From positions 5,642,001-5,706,000 of the forward strand of contig OX579639.1 in NCBI GenBank assembly GCA_951230915.1: a stretch of DNA of 64,000 nucleotides, written 5' to 3'. The notes beneath the pieces were generated by a model. It worked only from the letters and a program-made list of their open reading frames with translations. It searched no databases and had not been told where the DNA came from. Positions within the stretch are counted from its first letter, which is position 1, and every line of letters starts with the position of its first letter. This DNA comes from Antitrichia curtipendula. Taxonomy: Eukaryota > Streptophyta > Bryopsida > Hypnales > Leucodontaceae. Shown here in pieces: positions 18,857 through 29,640 of the stretch. The translations under genes and the position numbers were made by a program.

Positions 18857-20786
18857 AGGGTTGCAAAGTTTGTGGTAATAGATGAGCCATTGACGCAATT
18901 GGGAGGATCATATAGATGGTGGAATTGGGTGCATGGTGGTATTAAGTAATTCTACCTTATATCTTGTATAAGATGCTTGTTATTGGCTGTGTTTTTTCAA
19001 AGAGAAAAAATAATCGAAAGGATTCAAATACAAGTGGATTCATATTAACCCAAAAAGAACTAAAATTGATATGAAGTTCAAACTTGTTTGGTGAAAAAAA
19101 AAGATAAATTGTCAGTAGGTGGAGGTTTGAACTTTGTAATGTTGTTGTAGACACTAAGTGTTTGATGGGTGATAGAAAATCCTTCTATGGAAGATAGAAG
19201 TGCAAATGTTTATTCTTGGAATTTTATGTAAAAAGGAGAGGTCTTGCATTGTAGTTTGACCTCCAACAAATACTCTTGGTTTTTTTCTAAGCAATTGATT
19301 CATATGATATCCCAAAGGATGATTTCTACGATGACTACTCTAGGCATTCTAGAGTTAAAAAGGTTCAAGATCAATGACACCCATCCATCCCTAATCTTAT
19401 TTGATGAGTGTTTTAAAAGCACAAGTTCAACTTTCTAAAAGCACCTCATTTATCACCTAAAGGTGCAACCTATTTTGACACGCATTTGTTCACAACATAC
19501 CATACAGAAATAGATATGAATCTAATATCATTCTCTTCCAATAGCACCCAATTGCTTGCCCAAAGAAAATGAGTTACACACTTTGTAGAAATGGGTGATC
19601 ATGTTTGTTGTGCAAATGAGAAGGTCTAGTAGATATTGGAATTTTGTGATTTATAGGTTGATCTAACTTACTCCTTGAATCTCCAAAGAGGATGTATTGT
19701 GGGCCCTTCCAAATGTACCATTGACCCAAAAACGCCATCATCCCTCTATGTAAATTTTCAAAATTAATATATATCTATGTAAAAAAAACAATTTAGAAAT
19801 TCTACCAAATTTTGTTTTGACCCTTTATAACTTTTGCATATGGTGTCCAAATGTCACGTTCTTTGGTGCGTTGGAGCCTCATGTCACTTGCCAACATGAA
19901 AATATGAAATTTTGATCAATCTAATAATAGTAATGAGGCACTATAGCAAAATGTGGCTTTTTTTGGGGGGGGGGCCACCAACAATTTTTAAAGTAGCTAA
20001 ATTTCTCTTGTGTTATATACAAAAACTGTTGCACTAAATGAACATTGTGGAAATGAAGAAAAATTTGAGATTTTGAGTAAATTTTCAAACCTCTTGGTTA
20101 GAAAGTGGCAATTGCGTGTATTCATCCTTCTTCAAACTAGCATCCATTTGCTACCACATTTTCATCCAGTAGTCGTTGTGCAATCTACGCCATCCATGAA
20201 TCGCATCGACAGCTGGGGTTAGCAAGGGTTTGAGGTTATGGTTGTTGTGATCTGAGAGCCAGTATTAGCCCCTTCGTTGCTCTTCATCAAGGTGGATTAG
20301 AATTAAGAACACATGATTAACATTAAGTGTTCTTGCCCTTGTATTACCATCGATGCCTTTCTTTTGCCCTAACACTCTTGAGATCAAGGCTATAGATTTC
20401 AAGAATCATTATATGGTTTCAAAATTGTTTTTCTTTGTCGTTTACTTTGAATGCAAGAACAAAATCTATGGAATCTGGAGATGTCACTTCCTCTTGCGAT
20501 CAAATTCTTGGAGATGTAGTAGCACATAGTCTCCTGCATTCACTACAATTGAAAATAGAGGATGGCAGGCTGCGATGAACAACACTTTAGTATTGTCAAT
20601 TTAATTGGTGCCTGCTTTGTAAACCTACACCTTTGTAGTGTTTTCCTTCGCCTTGTATTGTGTTGCTAATTGACCTCTTCCAAATTGTTCACCAATTGTT
20701 TGCATCAACCACCCTTTAGCTTTTGTTTTTTTCACTTGCTTGCGTTGTATTGAATTGCTTTTGCACGTTGTGCTTGTTTTGGCCCA
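18857..20786. other. AT-rich spacer with a dispersed repeat
   Basis: No gene recognised. The stretch at 19908-19985 resembles 7133-7200 (AATCTAATAATAGTAATGAGGCACTATAG then a G run). Other ORFs are short and show no homology. Confidence 0.4.
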
Positions 20787-20988
20787 TTGTGCTTATTCTC
20801 AGCACTGCTGGGTGGGGTGTTTTGGGTGCAAGTTTATAGTCGTGCCATGGCATTGCGGTTGAAATTTACAGATAATTTTAGAGTACGTTGCTTGGGATCC
20901 AGCCGCAATGACAACGGGTTAGGGAAATATTTGTTGCTAAACGCCAATCCTTCTCCTAATAGGGGCGATGTTGGAATGAACACAAAGG

Positions 20989-21115
20989 CACTACAAGGGA
21001 ATGTTGTCATTTTCTGTCAATTTGGACACTTTTTTTGTCAGTTTTTTGTCAATTCGGACATTTTTCTATCAATTTGGATATTGTCTGTCATTCTGAACAC
21101 TATTTTCTTATAGTG
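20989..21115. mobile_element. 127-bp CACTA-like MITE, TSD AGG
   Basis: The ends CACTACAAGGGAA and (other strand) CACTATAAGAAAA are flanked by AGG at 20986-20988 and 21116-21118. The interior is built from repeats of TGTCAATTTGGACA and variants. It separates two parts of the hAT N-terminus that are contiguous in the other hAT copy. Confidence 0.8.
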
Positions 21116-22750
21116 AGGTGATTCACATCTCTGAGATGCGGTTGTCGCAGTACCTCTCACACCCGACAAAATCTCCACCTTCTGAAGCAAGTGTCCTCTC
21201 ACATGTCGTTGCCAATCTAGCGTTGAACAATGGCAAGGGTCTTGCCAAAGGTAAGAGGAAGACAATTGTGGGTGCCACGAGCCGGAAGAGGAGGAAGATT
21301 GCTCCAAGTATCATTATACAACTCTAGTAAGAAGTTTGGGCATGCAAGTTCAAGTGGGCAGATGGGAAGTTCAATTCCACTAGCAATCTTGTTGGTGTCA
21401 TTTGCCGATGTTGCACTACCATTTCAGGGAGAAAAAAGATCATGGTGCCAAAAGCTAACAATTTGGAAAAGTATGAAGGAAAACATACATGCAAAGAGGA
21501 CAAGATGTTGTTTGCACACTTGAAGAAAAATAACACCTTTGTCAAACAAGATTGCAAGTACCTCAAAATTTTGAAACTTTGGGCGGGCTACAATCTTGGC
21601 AGCACTGTTGCAAAGCAACTAGCTTCAGGTTTGGAGGGTGAGCTCAAATGCAAGGGAATTCAATTCTCAACCTTGTTTCAGATCTTGACTCACGGTCGTT
21701 CCATGTGCAACTATAAGAGAGAAATCTCATGGAAACTAAAGGGAATAGGATGCTATTGAATGTGGAATTTCAATGAAAAGTCCTTCTCAATAAATAATGG
21801 AGGAATACATAACACTTTTGGTAAAGATGGAAGCCGACATGTTTAGAGGTCCGGAACAAAGAGAAAATGGTGTAGCTGCCACAAGGCTTGATATCCTTGC
21901 TAATGTTGAGGTCTTGTTGTGCTTGGCATGTTTCATTTTCATACTCAATGTTGTGCATTGTTTGATTAAGCTTTCTCAAAGCCGTGATATCTTTGACTAT
22001 GACTTCATGCAATCAGTGAAGGTTTGTCAGGATGATCTGGCTAGAATATTTATTGATGCCTCTACAATTTTTAGCACAATTGTCTTCAAGCTATAGAACA
22101 ACCTAATCATCTTGAAGTGCGATGACATTCCCATAGAGTGGCGGAAACTAACTAGCGACAATAGTGGGGTCTCCTACCTGTTGTTGAATTTTGGTCACAC
22201 GTATGTTTGGGCATGTTGTCATGCCAAGCAGCCTGAAGATCACATTTTTGTCACCAAAGAGGAGTTTGTCTAGGCTCAAGGCAATATCTAAAGACAATTT
22301 ATAGATAATTGAACTTCTCCTTTCTTGTTTGTCTTCACTTTCTTTTGTATTTTTTTTTTCTCTATTTTTTTTTCAGACTCTTATTTACTTGTCATATTCT
22401 TGTTGTTATTCCAAATTTTTTTATTGTTTTATATATTTTTTTTGTCGTCATACTCTTCTCTTTTTACCATGTTATCATGTTCTTTTTATTAGTTTCATTT
22501 GTGTTTCTTATGAGTTGGTTTAGACGATTTGTTTTAAATGCACCATGGAAATTCAAATTCACAAATCAAATGATGGACTTGAACTTTGAAGTCATAGTTT
22601 TGGGTCCTAGGTTTGCCGTCTGAAGGTTTTGATTTTGTTGATTTCATTTTTTTGTTTTGAAGTTCAGCACTTGCTTCAAGGTGACAAGATTGATTCAATT
22701 CACAGTGAGAGGTTTCATTCTCAGGGGGTGCACTTAGTTCTATTACAACA

Positions 22751-23257
22751 AACCACGTGCGAACAAGTGGTTTCTAATAAACTATAATTTTAGCCTAAAA
22801 TTTTGAGCATTATTTAATGATGACTATAGGTTTCTATTGCCAAAATTTCCAACTCGAATAAAATATGAAATGATTTCTAGAAGAGGTTGAAAATGGACTA
22901 AAATGGCATTTTTTTCAACTCAAACAATTATAGAGAACACATTTAGATGACCATTGAATCAATATTCAACTCAAAATGAGTTTTCAATAGAGAGTTACTT
23001 TTAGGAATTTTTTGTTCATTTTTTAGACAATTTCTTCTTATATAATATAGGAATGTGAAAGTTATTTTTCAATTCTATAGTGTATCCTTTTACTTCAAAA
23101 ATTTGTAACTAATTATTATTAACAAATAAAAATATCAATAATTCAAAGCATAAACTTTCAAAGTAGGCAAATCTATTCATTATTTTTTTTATTATTTTTA
23201 TTTAAAACTCAAGAAGTATATAGGGGGTCCAAAGTTTTGTTTGCACGTGGTTTCTAA
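22751..23257. mobile_element. Possible MITE in the hAT relic intron region
   Basis: AACCACGTGCGAACAA on the left and its approximate complement TTGTTTGCACGTGGTT on the right bound an AT-rich non-coding segment. GTGGTTTCTAAT occurs near both ends in direct orientation. No clear target duplication was found, so the superfamily is open. Confidence 0.35.
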
Positions 23258-24270
23258 TGGACACTCTAAGTAAACTCCCCAAGGTTTCATTTGCTTAACG
23301 GTGATAGCCTGAGAAGTCTGATTTGCTTCAAGGTGACAACTTTGATCAGTTCACGGTGAGAGGTTTCATTTGCTTAATGGTGATAGCTTGAGAGGTCTAA
23401 TTTGCTTTAAGGTATTCGGTTACAACTCTTGTTGAGTTTTGTGACTGTTTGAACGGTGAGAGGTCTAATTTGCTTTAGGGTAATTGGTTACAACTTTTGT
23501 TGAGTTTTGTGGTTGATTGAATGGTAAGAGGTCTGATTAGCTTTAAGTTTCTATTTTTCTTACCAAACTCCTTTTGAACTTTAGAATTGTTTGCAATGTG
23601 GTGCTGGCTTATTTTGAACTTCAAGGGTGTTTGCAATGTGGTGCTAGGTTGTTGATGGAGAGAATGCTTTGTTTGTGTAGAGGTGGCCCAATCTTTTTGT
23701 GATGAATTAGATAGAAGGTTTCTGTAGCAACACCTCCTTGATACTTTGGCATCATTTACCCGCAGTATCAGAAACAAGAAGGGATAGAAGAAGTTTTTTT
23801 CTTAGTACTTGTCGGTTCTCAATGATCTTTACCTCCAAACCAAAGTTTTGAATGCAAGAATGGCATACACTGCCCTAGAGATGCTTTCAATGGCTTAGTT
23901 GGACAACCAGCAGGGCTTTTTTAAGGTTACAATGAGGGCCAATTGTGACACAACTTGTGCATCACCCTTGGACGTCTATCCCATGATAAAATTGTGGCGC
24001 ACTTTGTCACAGTCTCAACATTTGAGTAAGCTCATATTGGAGTACTTCAAAGTAGCTGAAATTGGCTGTTAGGGAGTGTTGAGGAAGAGAGGTGCTTTTC
24101 CACTTAAAAATTTCTCAAGTCTTGCCATGAGAATAGATTAGGCAAGCACCTGCCCCGTGTTGTGTGCATGTTTTGTCAGAAGTATTTTTCTCTTGAGAAT
24201 TTGCCATAGATATAAACAATAGATTCCTAGAAAAGTGTTGTTAAGGTCGACCAGCAAGGGGATGTGTAAA

Positions 24271-25396
24271 ACATAGTTGCAGCAATGGGTTAGTATTCTC
24301 AATTCATTATAGAAATCATAAATTCCGTAGCTCTTGTTTTCTTTAGTTATCATGAGATAAGGCCGGCTTTGCTGCTAAGGTTTACCTTGACTTCATAGTT
24401 TTGTTATGCGGTGTTTTCTACTAGTTCAAAGGTATGAGGTGGAACATTACTGCAACTTGGAGCTGAGTTGTTGTTGGTGCTACATGGTTGTTGGTTACTA
24501 CAACTTGAAGTTGAGTTTTAGCTGAGACCACTTGGTGCTCCTCAATGGGGCTTGGGCATCAATGCATCATCAACTAGGTGTCATGGATTACTTTTGTTGT
24601 TTCTCTAACCCTTCTAATGTGTGTTGTTTGTGTTGTGTTGTATGTAGAACACACACTGCAATGGGCAGTCTTGTTAATTACAAGAAGGATTCAATTCCCT
24701 TATTAGTGACAAACACTTGCATAAACATAGAACCTAAGTTAACACTCCAAAGAATTGTGTATGTTGTAAATGACTATGTAATGAACACTTGAACATATTG
24801 CCAATGTTTCACATACAATTCCATCAACTTAGCAACTCTTCTCATTACACAAGTTGAAAAGTAGCCATATTGACACACCAAATTCCTTCTAGTGTTGCAA
24901 CTTGCACTCTACTACTGAAAACCAAAAATATCCTAAATTCCACTTTATTTTTCAAAACTTATAAATTGGCTTCCACCAACATAGAGAACAACTTAGCTCT
25001 CTTCAGTCATGGGAATAGCATTGGTTCCTACATTCCCTAAGACCGTTCTGAGAATTTCTTCTTAGATTCAAAAAGTCAGCAACATAAATTTCTTCTTAGA
25101 TTTGAAAAAATTGCCCCGTCTGAGGAGATGCTACCGTTCGTCACTTTGAGAGATCGAATTGTCCCCCTTGAGGAGATGCAATTAGAGAGCATTGAATGAA
25201 ATGCTCTCATTTAGTGGTAGCTTTTAATTTTAGTACACCATTGTCCGGATAACAGATTAACAGATGTCTGGAATGAAACTTTCCAACCAACTGTTAATCA
25301 AGAATCATATTTTTGACTGATCACTACACTGATTTATCCTTTACTGAGGGTGCAGTACATTCAATGGCATACAGTAATTTTTTAGCTGGCTCGAAC
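24271..25396. other. Unassigned spacer
   Basis: No gene or element recognised. Short ORFs such as 24532-24792 lack any family resemblance. Confidence 0.35.
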
Positions 25397-25683
25397 CAGG
25401 GTTTTTTTTTTCATTTTCCATGAAGTGGCGAAGTGGCGATATTAAATGTTACGGTGGTGCTCCAAGTTTCAACATTCATCCAAGTGTTGTATAGAAAATG
25501 TGAAATACGTATCTATAATTCTATTTTCATTCACAATGTGGCGATTTCATCCAAGATTTTTCTTGAACTTGAAGTTTTTTGGCGATTTCATCCAAAATTT
25601 TACTAAAAATTTCCTATAGGCTTGGTGCTAAGTCAAAAATTTTGGTGCAATTTTGCACCAAATCGCCGGAAAAAAAAACACTG
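25397..25683. mobile_element. hAT-type MITE, 8-bp TSD GCTCGAAC
   Basis: The ends CAGGGTTTTTTTTTT and (other strand) CAGTGTTTTTTTTTCC are flanked by identical 8-bp copies of GCTCGAAC at 25389-25396 and 25684-25691. Starting CAGNG with an 8-bp duplication is typical of hAT. The interior repeats TGGCGATTTCATCCAA-like units and is non-coding. Confidence 0.85.
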
Positions 25684-25874
25684 GCTCGAACATGACATTC
25701 AGTAACTCCTCACTCCTCAGTCTGAGTGCACACCTCTAAATATATGACAATTAGTGTGATATTGGTAAATGATTTGTCGGTCAGTTTAACACATGCCCCG
25801 AGTCCGAACTAGCTGGAACTGATCATTTGTGGCAGTGAATTTGGTAGTTGGGTGGGATGAACTACACCAAAGAT

Positions 25875-26312
25875 GATATTTAGTGTTGAGTGACATTTAG
25901 TGTTTTTACCCCCCTACTAGCTACAACACTAAATCTGAACTTGTCCACAATTAGTGTTAGACTTGAATGTGCCGGCTGCAAACTTCAGAGCCTTGTAACT
26001 TTTGCAAAAAAAATTCAAATCAGGAAAATGAGATGTTTTTCAGCATCTTCAAAAATTGTAGATGCCGAAAAACATCTCATTTTCCTGATTTGAATTTTTT
26101 TTGCAAAAGTTACAAGGCTCTGAAGTTTGCAGCCGGCTAGCCCTAATCGGTCCGATTCTGTCCGTGAACAGTGATATTCCGTCTGATATGACAACTCTGG
26201 TTCACATTTAATGTTTGAATTGACATTTAATGTTACTTACTTTCATAGGATAATTGGCTTTTAGTGTATGCCTTCGTATTTAGTGTACAAGACACTAAAT
26301 ATGATCTTTAGT
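25875..26312. repeat. Cluster of TTTAGTGT/ACACTAAA motifs around a hairpin
   Basis: About eight copies of TTAGTGT in either orientation (near 25879, 25892, 25926, 25951, 26257, 26280, 26293 and 26302) surround the hairpin at 25971-26137. Such dense short motifs resemble subterminal transposase-binding repeats. No element ends could be fixed. Confidence 0.5.
25971..26137. repeat. Near-perfect 78-bp-arm inverted repeat (long hairpin)
   Basis: The arm 25971-26048, beginning GCCGGCTGCAAACTTCAGAG, and the arm 26060-26137 are reverse complements with a single visible mismatch around an 11-base loop. The near identity implies a recent origin or maintenance. It could be a small-RNA precursor, a foldback element or a snapback duplication. 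Confidence 0.92.
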
Positions 26313-26909
26313 GTACATGACTGCAACATGACATGTGGTTTGAGTTGTGGTTGTGACAACCAGTCCACTCATGTTCTTCTGGCTGGGTTTGCCCACGACC
26401 CACCGATGAGTCTGCATTTCCTTTTCGCAATGGGGTTTCCATAAACTTGTGTTGAAAGCAAAAACAAAAGAATAAAGCGTCTCGAAGACAAATCAAAAGG
26501 CCAACTAATAATCGTTGACTGCTCTCATACAATTGACCGAGTCTCGTTGATTGGAACGAATAGTTGACCGAACACATCCTGAAAGTCACACTGAAAGTCA
26601 CATGCGATACAACCAATGCAACCAAGAGATGTCTGCACACTGCAAGAATTTTCATTCCCCAATACGGCATAAAATACAGAGGGCATCAGCATCTTCTCAA
26701 TGTGCTCCCGAGGAAAGCAAAGAATAGCGACGGCAATTTTTGCAGAAAGTATTGAGGCAAGAGCTCTCTCACTGCCTGAGATGGCGCCCTCACGAGGGAA
26801 CGAAAGTCACTTCACTTTAAAGGGAGAATCAAACAACCACCAGAGCTTGCCCAAGATACATCACCAGCTCGCGTAAATCACCGATTTCAGCAACGAACGA
26901 ACCAATTGT

Positions 26910-28478
26910 TCAATTAATATGTTGAACTTCTTCCAAATGTTGAGGATACTCATCAATACAATGAGCCCAAGGCGACTGCTGAGACGGCTTAATGTTCCGT
27001 AACACCTGCCAAACAGCACTGTTGCACTTGAACCCGCTCCCAAACGCAATTTGCCACACTCTATTACCTCGCCGCATGCGTCCCTTAGCCTCCATGTAAG
27101 CAAGCTCATACCAAATGGAGGAAGAAGACGTATTACCAAATCGATGAAGAGTCATGCGCGACGGCTCACAATGCTCAGGAGTCAGCTGGAGGTTCTTCTC
27201 TAGCTCGTCTATGACAGCTCGGCCACCGGCATGGATGCAAAAGTGGTCGAACGCCAACTTGAAATCAGGAATATACGGCTTCACCTTCATGTTGAAAACC
27301 TTGCGAGCGACAAGAGAGCTGAAGAACAGCAGCTGCTCCGAGAGAGGAAGCACGAGAGGGCCCAATGTGGTAATGTTAGCCTTCAAAGTCTCCCCAGCAA
27401 TGGCCATGAGATCCTTGGAAAGCGCCACGCCCATGTTGCCTTGCTCATCCTGCTCTTGGTACACACAACTGTAGCATTTGTCATCTGCGCCTTTGTGAGT
27501 CCTCACAACATGGTTCAGCCTGTACTTGGACCGTCCGCCATCTTTCCGCTTGTTGGACAGCAATATGGCTGCGCCTCCGACGCGGAACAAACAGTTGGGG
27601 AGCAGCATGGACCGTCGGTTGCCAAAGTACCAGTTCTGGGTGATATTCTCCATGCTGACCACAATAGCGTAGGTGTTGCCGTGCACTTGCAGCATGTCTT
27701 TCGCAAGGTCAACAGATATAACACCCGCACTGCACCCCATGCCCCCCAAATTGTATGTGCGAATGTTGCCACGCATCTTGTACTTGTTCACAATCATGGC
27801 GGACAAGGACGGTGTGGGGTTAAAGAGCGAGCAATTCACCACAAGCACGCCCACATCCTTAGGCTTGATCTTCGTCTTCTCGAAAAGCTCATCGAGACAT
27901 CCGAACATAACCTGCTCGGCTTCCTCCCGCGCGGCTTTCATGTTGGGACACGGCGGGAGCGCGTGCATCGCCTCGGGTAGGTAGGTTCGGTACCCCAGAC
28001 CCGACCTCTCAAGAATCTTCTTCTGAAACTCAATGCTCTTCTCGTCAAAGAAACCAGACAAGCGAGTGCGCTCCATAAAGAGCTGCACGGGCACCTGCAG
28101 CTTCTCATCGGGGAGGTAGCATGTGAAGTCGACCAAGAACACGGGTCGCGGACGAGACATGAAATACACGGTCGCCACGAACACTAGAAGCGCGGAGCAG
28201 GTGATGACGCTCACCAAGTTAAACTGCAAATTCTCCCAGAGCTGCCGCAGATCCTCGGGACCCATGCGGCCGGCTTCCAGCACGATGCCGAGCAACAAGG
28301 GAATAAAAAGAAGCGTCAAAAGATGGGTGATCAAGTAATGGTACCCCAGCTTCACATACTTCAAGTTCACGGACTGCAAGAAATCGGGGAGGCGACGCCG
28401 TGGGCTAATCTGCAACGTCACGCGCTCCCCCATCGCAGATCCCCCTCCTCCTTTTTCCATGGCCGCCATGGTCGCCAT
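26910..28478 (-). CDS. KCS: 3-ketoacyl-CoA synthase (KCS), intronless
   Basis: The condensing, rate-limiting enzyme of the ER fatty acid elongase. It joins malonyl-CoA to long-chain acyl-CoA to make very-long-chain fatty acids for cuticular wax, cutin, suberin and sphingolipids. The 522-residue length is normal. Two membrane segments lie at about residues 45-68 and 88-106, then the FAE1/CUT1/RppA domain with [10 protein letters not shown] (112-121). Visible catalytic residues are Cys249 in GMGCSAG, His416 in FCIHAGGR, and His445 and Asn449 in [11 protein letters not shown]. The C-terminal [11 protein letters not shown] is conserved. The ATG sits in a good context (GCGACCATGG follows closely); Met4 and Met7 are alternative starts. 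No introns are seen. It is an intact gene flanked by transposon-rich spacers; its subfamily is not resolved. Confidence 0.97.
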   Translation of the reverse strand: MATMAAMEKGGGGSAMGERVTLQISPRRRLPDFLQSVNLKYVKLGYHYLITHLLTLLFIPLLLGIVLEAGRMGPEDLRQLWENLQFNLVSVITCSALLVFVATVYFMSRPRPVFLVDFTCYLPDEKLQVPVQLFMERTRLSGFFDEKSIEFQKKILERSGLGYRTYLPEAMHALPPCPNMKAAREEAEQVMFGCLDELFEKTKIKPKDVGVLVVNCSLFNPTPSLSAMIVNKYKMRGNIRTYNLGGMGCSAGVISVDLAKDMLQVHGNTYAIVVSMENITQNWYFGNRRSMLLPNCLFRVGGAAILLSNKRKDGGRSKYRLNHVVRTHKGADDKCYSCVYQEQDEQGNMGVALSKDLMAIAGETLKANITTLGPLVLPLSEQLLFFSSLVARKVFNMKVKPYIPDFKLAFDHFCIHAGGRAVIDELEKNLQLTPEHCEPSRMTLHRFGNTSSSSIWYELAYMEAKGRMRRGNRVWQIAFGSGFKCNSAVWQVLRNIKPSQQSPWAHCIDEYPQHLEEVQHIN

Positions 28479-29640
28479 CTAGATTTTTCACACACACCTG
28501 CTCATCAAACTCAAACTTATCAACAAAAAATCACAAAGTGACGAGAGCAGAGGAAACATGCTCTGTTGCAACTAGAAATGAGCGCCACTAATAACATTGC
28601 AACCACAGAGGCTCCATCTGAATTCTTTACACAAATCATGAGAAGGACAGGGAGAAAGGAAAGCAAATGCCATGATATAACAACGTACTTGGATGTTTGA
28701 TATTGAATGTCGTCCGATTTTCGCCTCCGTGGTTAGCAACAACCGCTACAACAACGCAGACAACGAAGATCCGGCACAACAGAAGGTATGAAACCCAGCT
28801 CGGAATCTCCGACGCGACATTTATTTCTTCAGACGAATGATGACCGCTGCCGTAGACTCAGACCCTCAATCCCTCATTAGAGAAACCACTAATAAGCTCT
28901 GGACAATCACTAGAATTTTTTCAAAAAAGAGCTTCACGCCAGCGTACTAATCCACATTGCACCAACCACGGATTCTTCCACCCCTCTTTCGAAAGTGCCT
29001 TCCAAGGAGGGACACATCTGACGAACAACGGTAATCACGCCCCTACAAGGACGAATCTAACACCAACCCACGCCAACGGGAGAAAACTGCTAGAGCATGA
29101 GACACATCTGCAAAGAGTACTACACTACTACTGCCACTCTCAGGAGGGTTTGGAGCCCTAGTCGCGGTCGTACGGCAGGCAAGATGCAGCCGAAGATCTA
29201 TGGCCGCATGAAGTATGAACCGCAGAAGGCACACGAACTGAAGTGCTTGAAGCAGCAGAACAGAGACATGCAAGGGTGCAGGCGCGATGGAGCCTCCCGG
29301 TGGGGGTGTCTTAACTTATTCTGGTATCCATTCAGTGTACGCCGTCTGGCGGGAAGGAGGACAAGTTCTGGTTTGGACACCTATGGGAAGTTGCCATGTG
29401 GCTGCGCATGGCGCGGGGTCGAAGGTGCGTCGACCACTTCCCCAACGACGACAAGAGGAGCTCGCAGAGTACTGTCTGCGCAAAAGAAGAAAGAAAAGGA
29501 AAAGAAAAGAAAGAGGAAGAGGAAGACGAAGGACTGCAGAGTACTCATGGCATTCTTGAACAAGAAGCCATGTTACCAGAGACTATCGACAAAAAAAGAA
29601 GAAGACAAGTGACTTTAGTCTTACAACTAGAGTGAATGAA
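28479..29640. other. KCS upstream region; contains an unrecognised + strand ORF (29097-29612)
   Basis: This should contain the KCS promoter and leader. The divergent 171-residue ORF at 29097-29612 is GC-richer than its surroundings and ends in a very basic Lys/Arg tract (KKKEKEKKRKRKRK). It matches nothing I recognise; overlapping frames are also open. It could be chance or a gene remnant. Confidence 0.3.

Larger units (their letters stand above)
20787..24270 (+). pseudogene. Old deleted copy of the same hAT transposase family
   Basis: The start MALRLKFTDNFRVRCLGSSR parallels the N-terminus of the hAT gene at 8081-10907. The BED region follows at 21340-21520 (GRKKIMVPKANNLEKYEGKH). Then come LWAGYNLGSTVAKQLASG and SRDIFDYDFMQSVKVCQDD (about 21980-22040). 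C-terminal remnants lie at 23830-24200 (LDNQQGFFKVTMRANC, LILEYFKVAEIGC). The central catalytic region is missing between about 21725 and 21795. Many in-frame stops are present and the copy is AT-rich. A 127-bp CACTA-like MITE interrupts the N-terminal region at 20989-21115. It cannot be functional. Confidence 0.8.

Noticed and set aside
22309..22623. 104-codon hydrophobic ORF that looks like membrane segments
   Set aside because: Arises from a T-rich stretch in the hAT relic; low complexity, no gene context.
27231..27980. 249-codon + strand ORF inside KCS
   Set aside because: Antisense shadow of the intact KCS coding sequence; Val/His-rich without homology.
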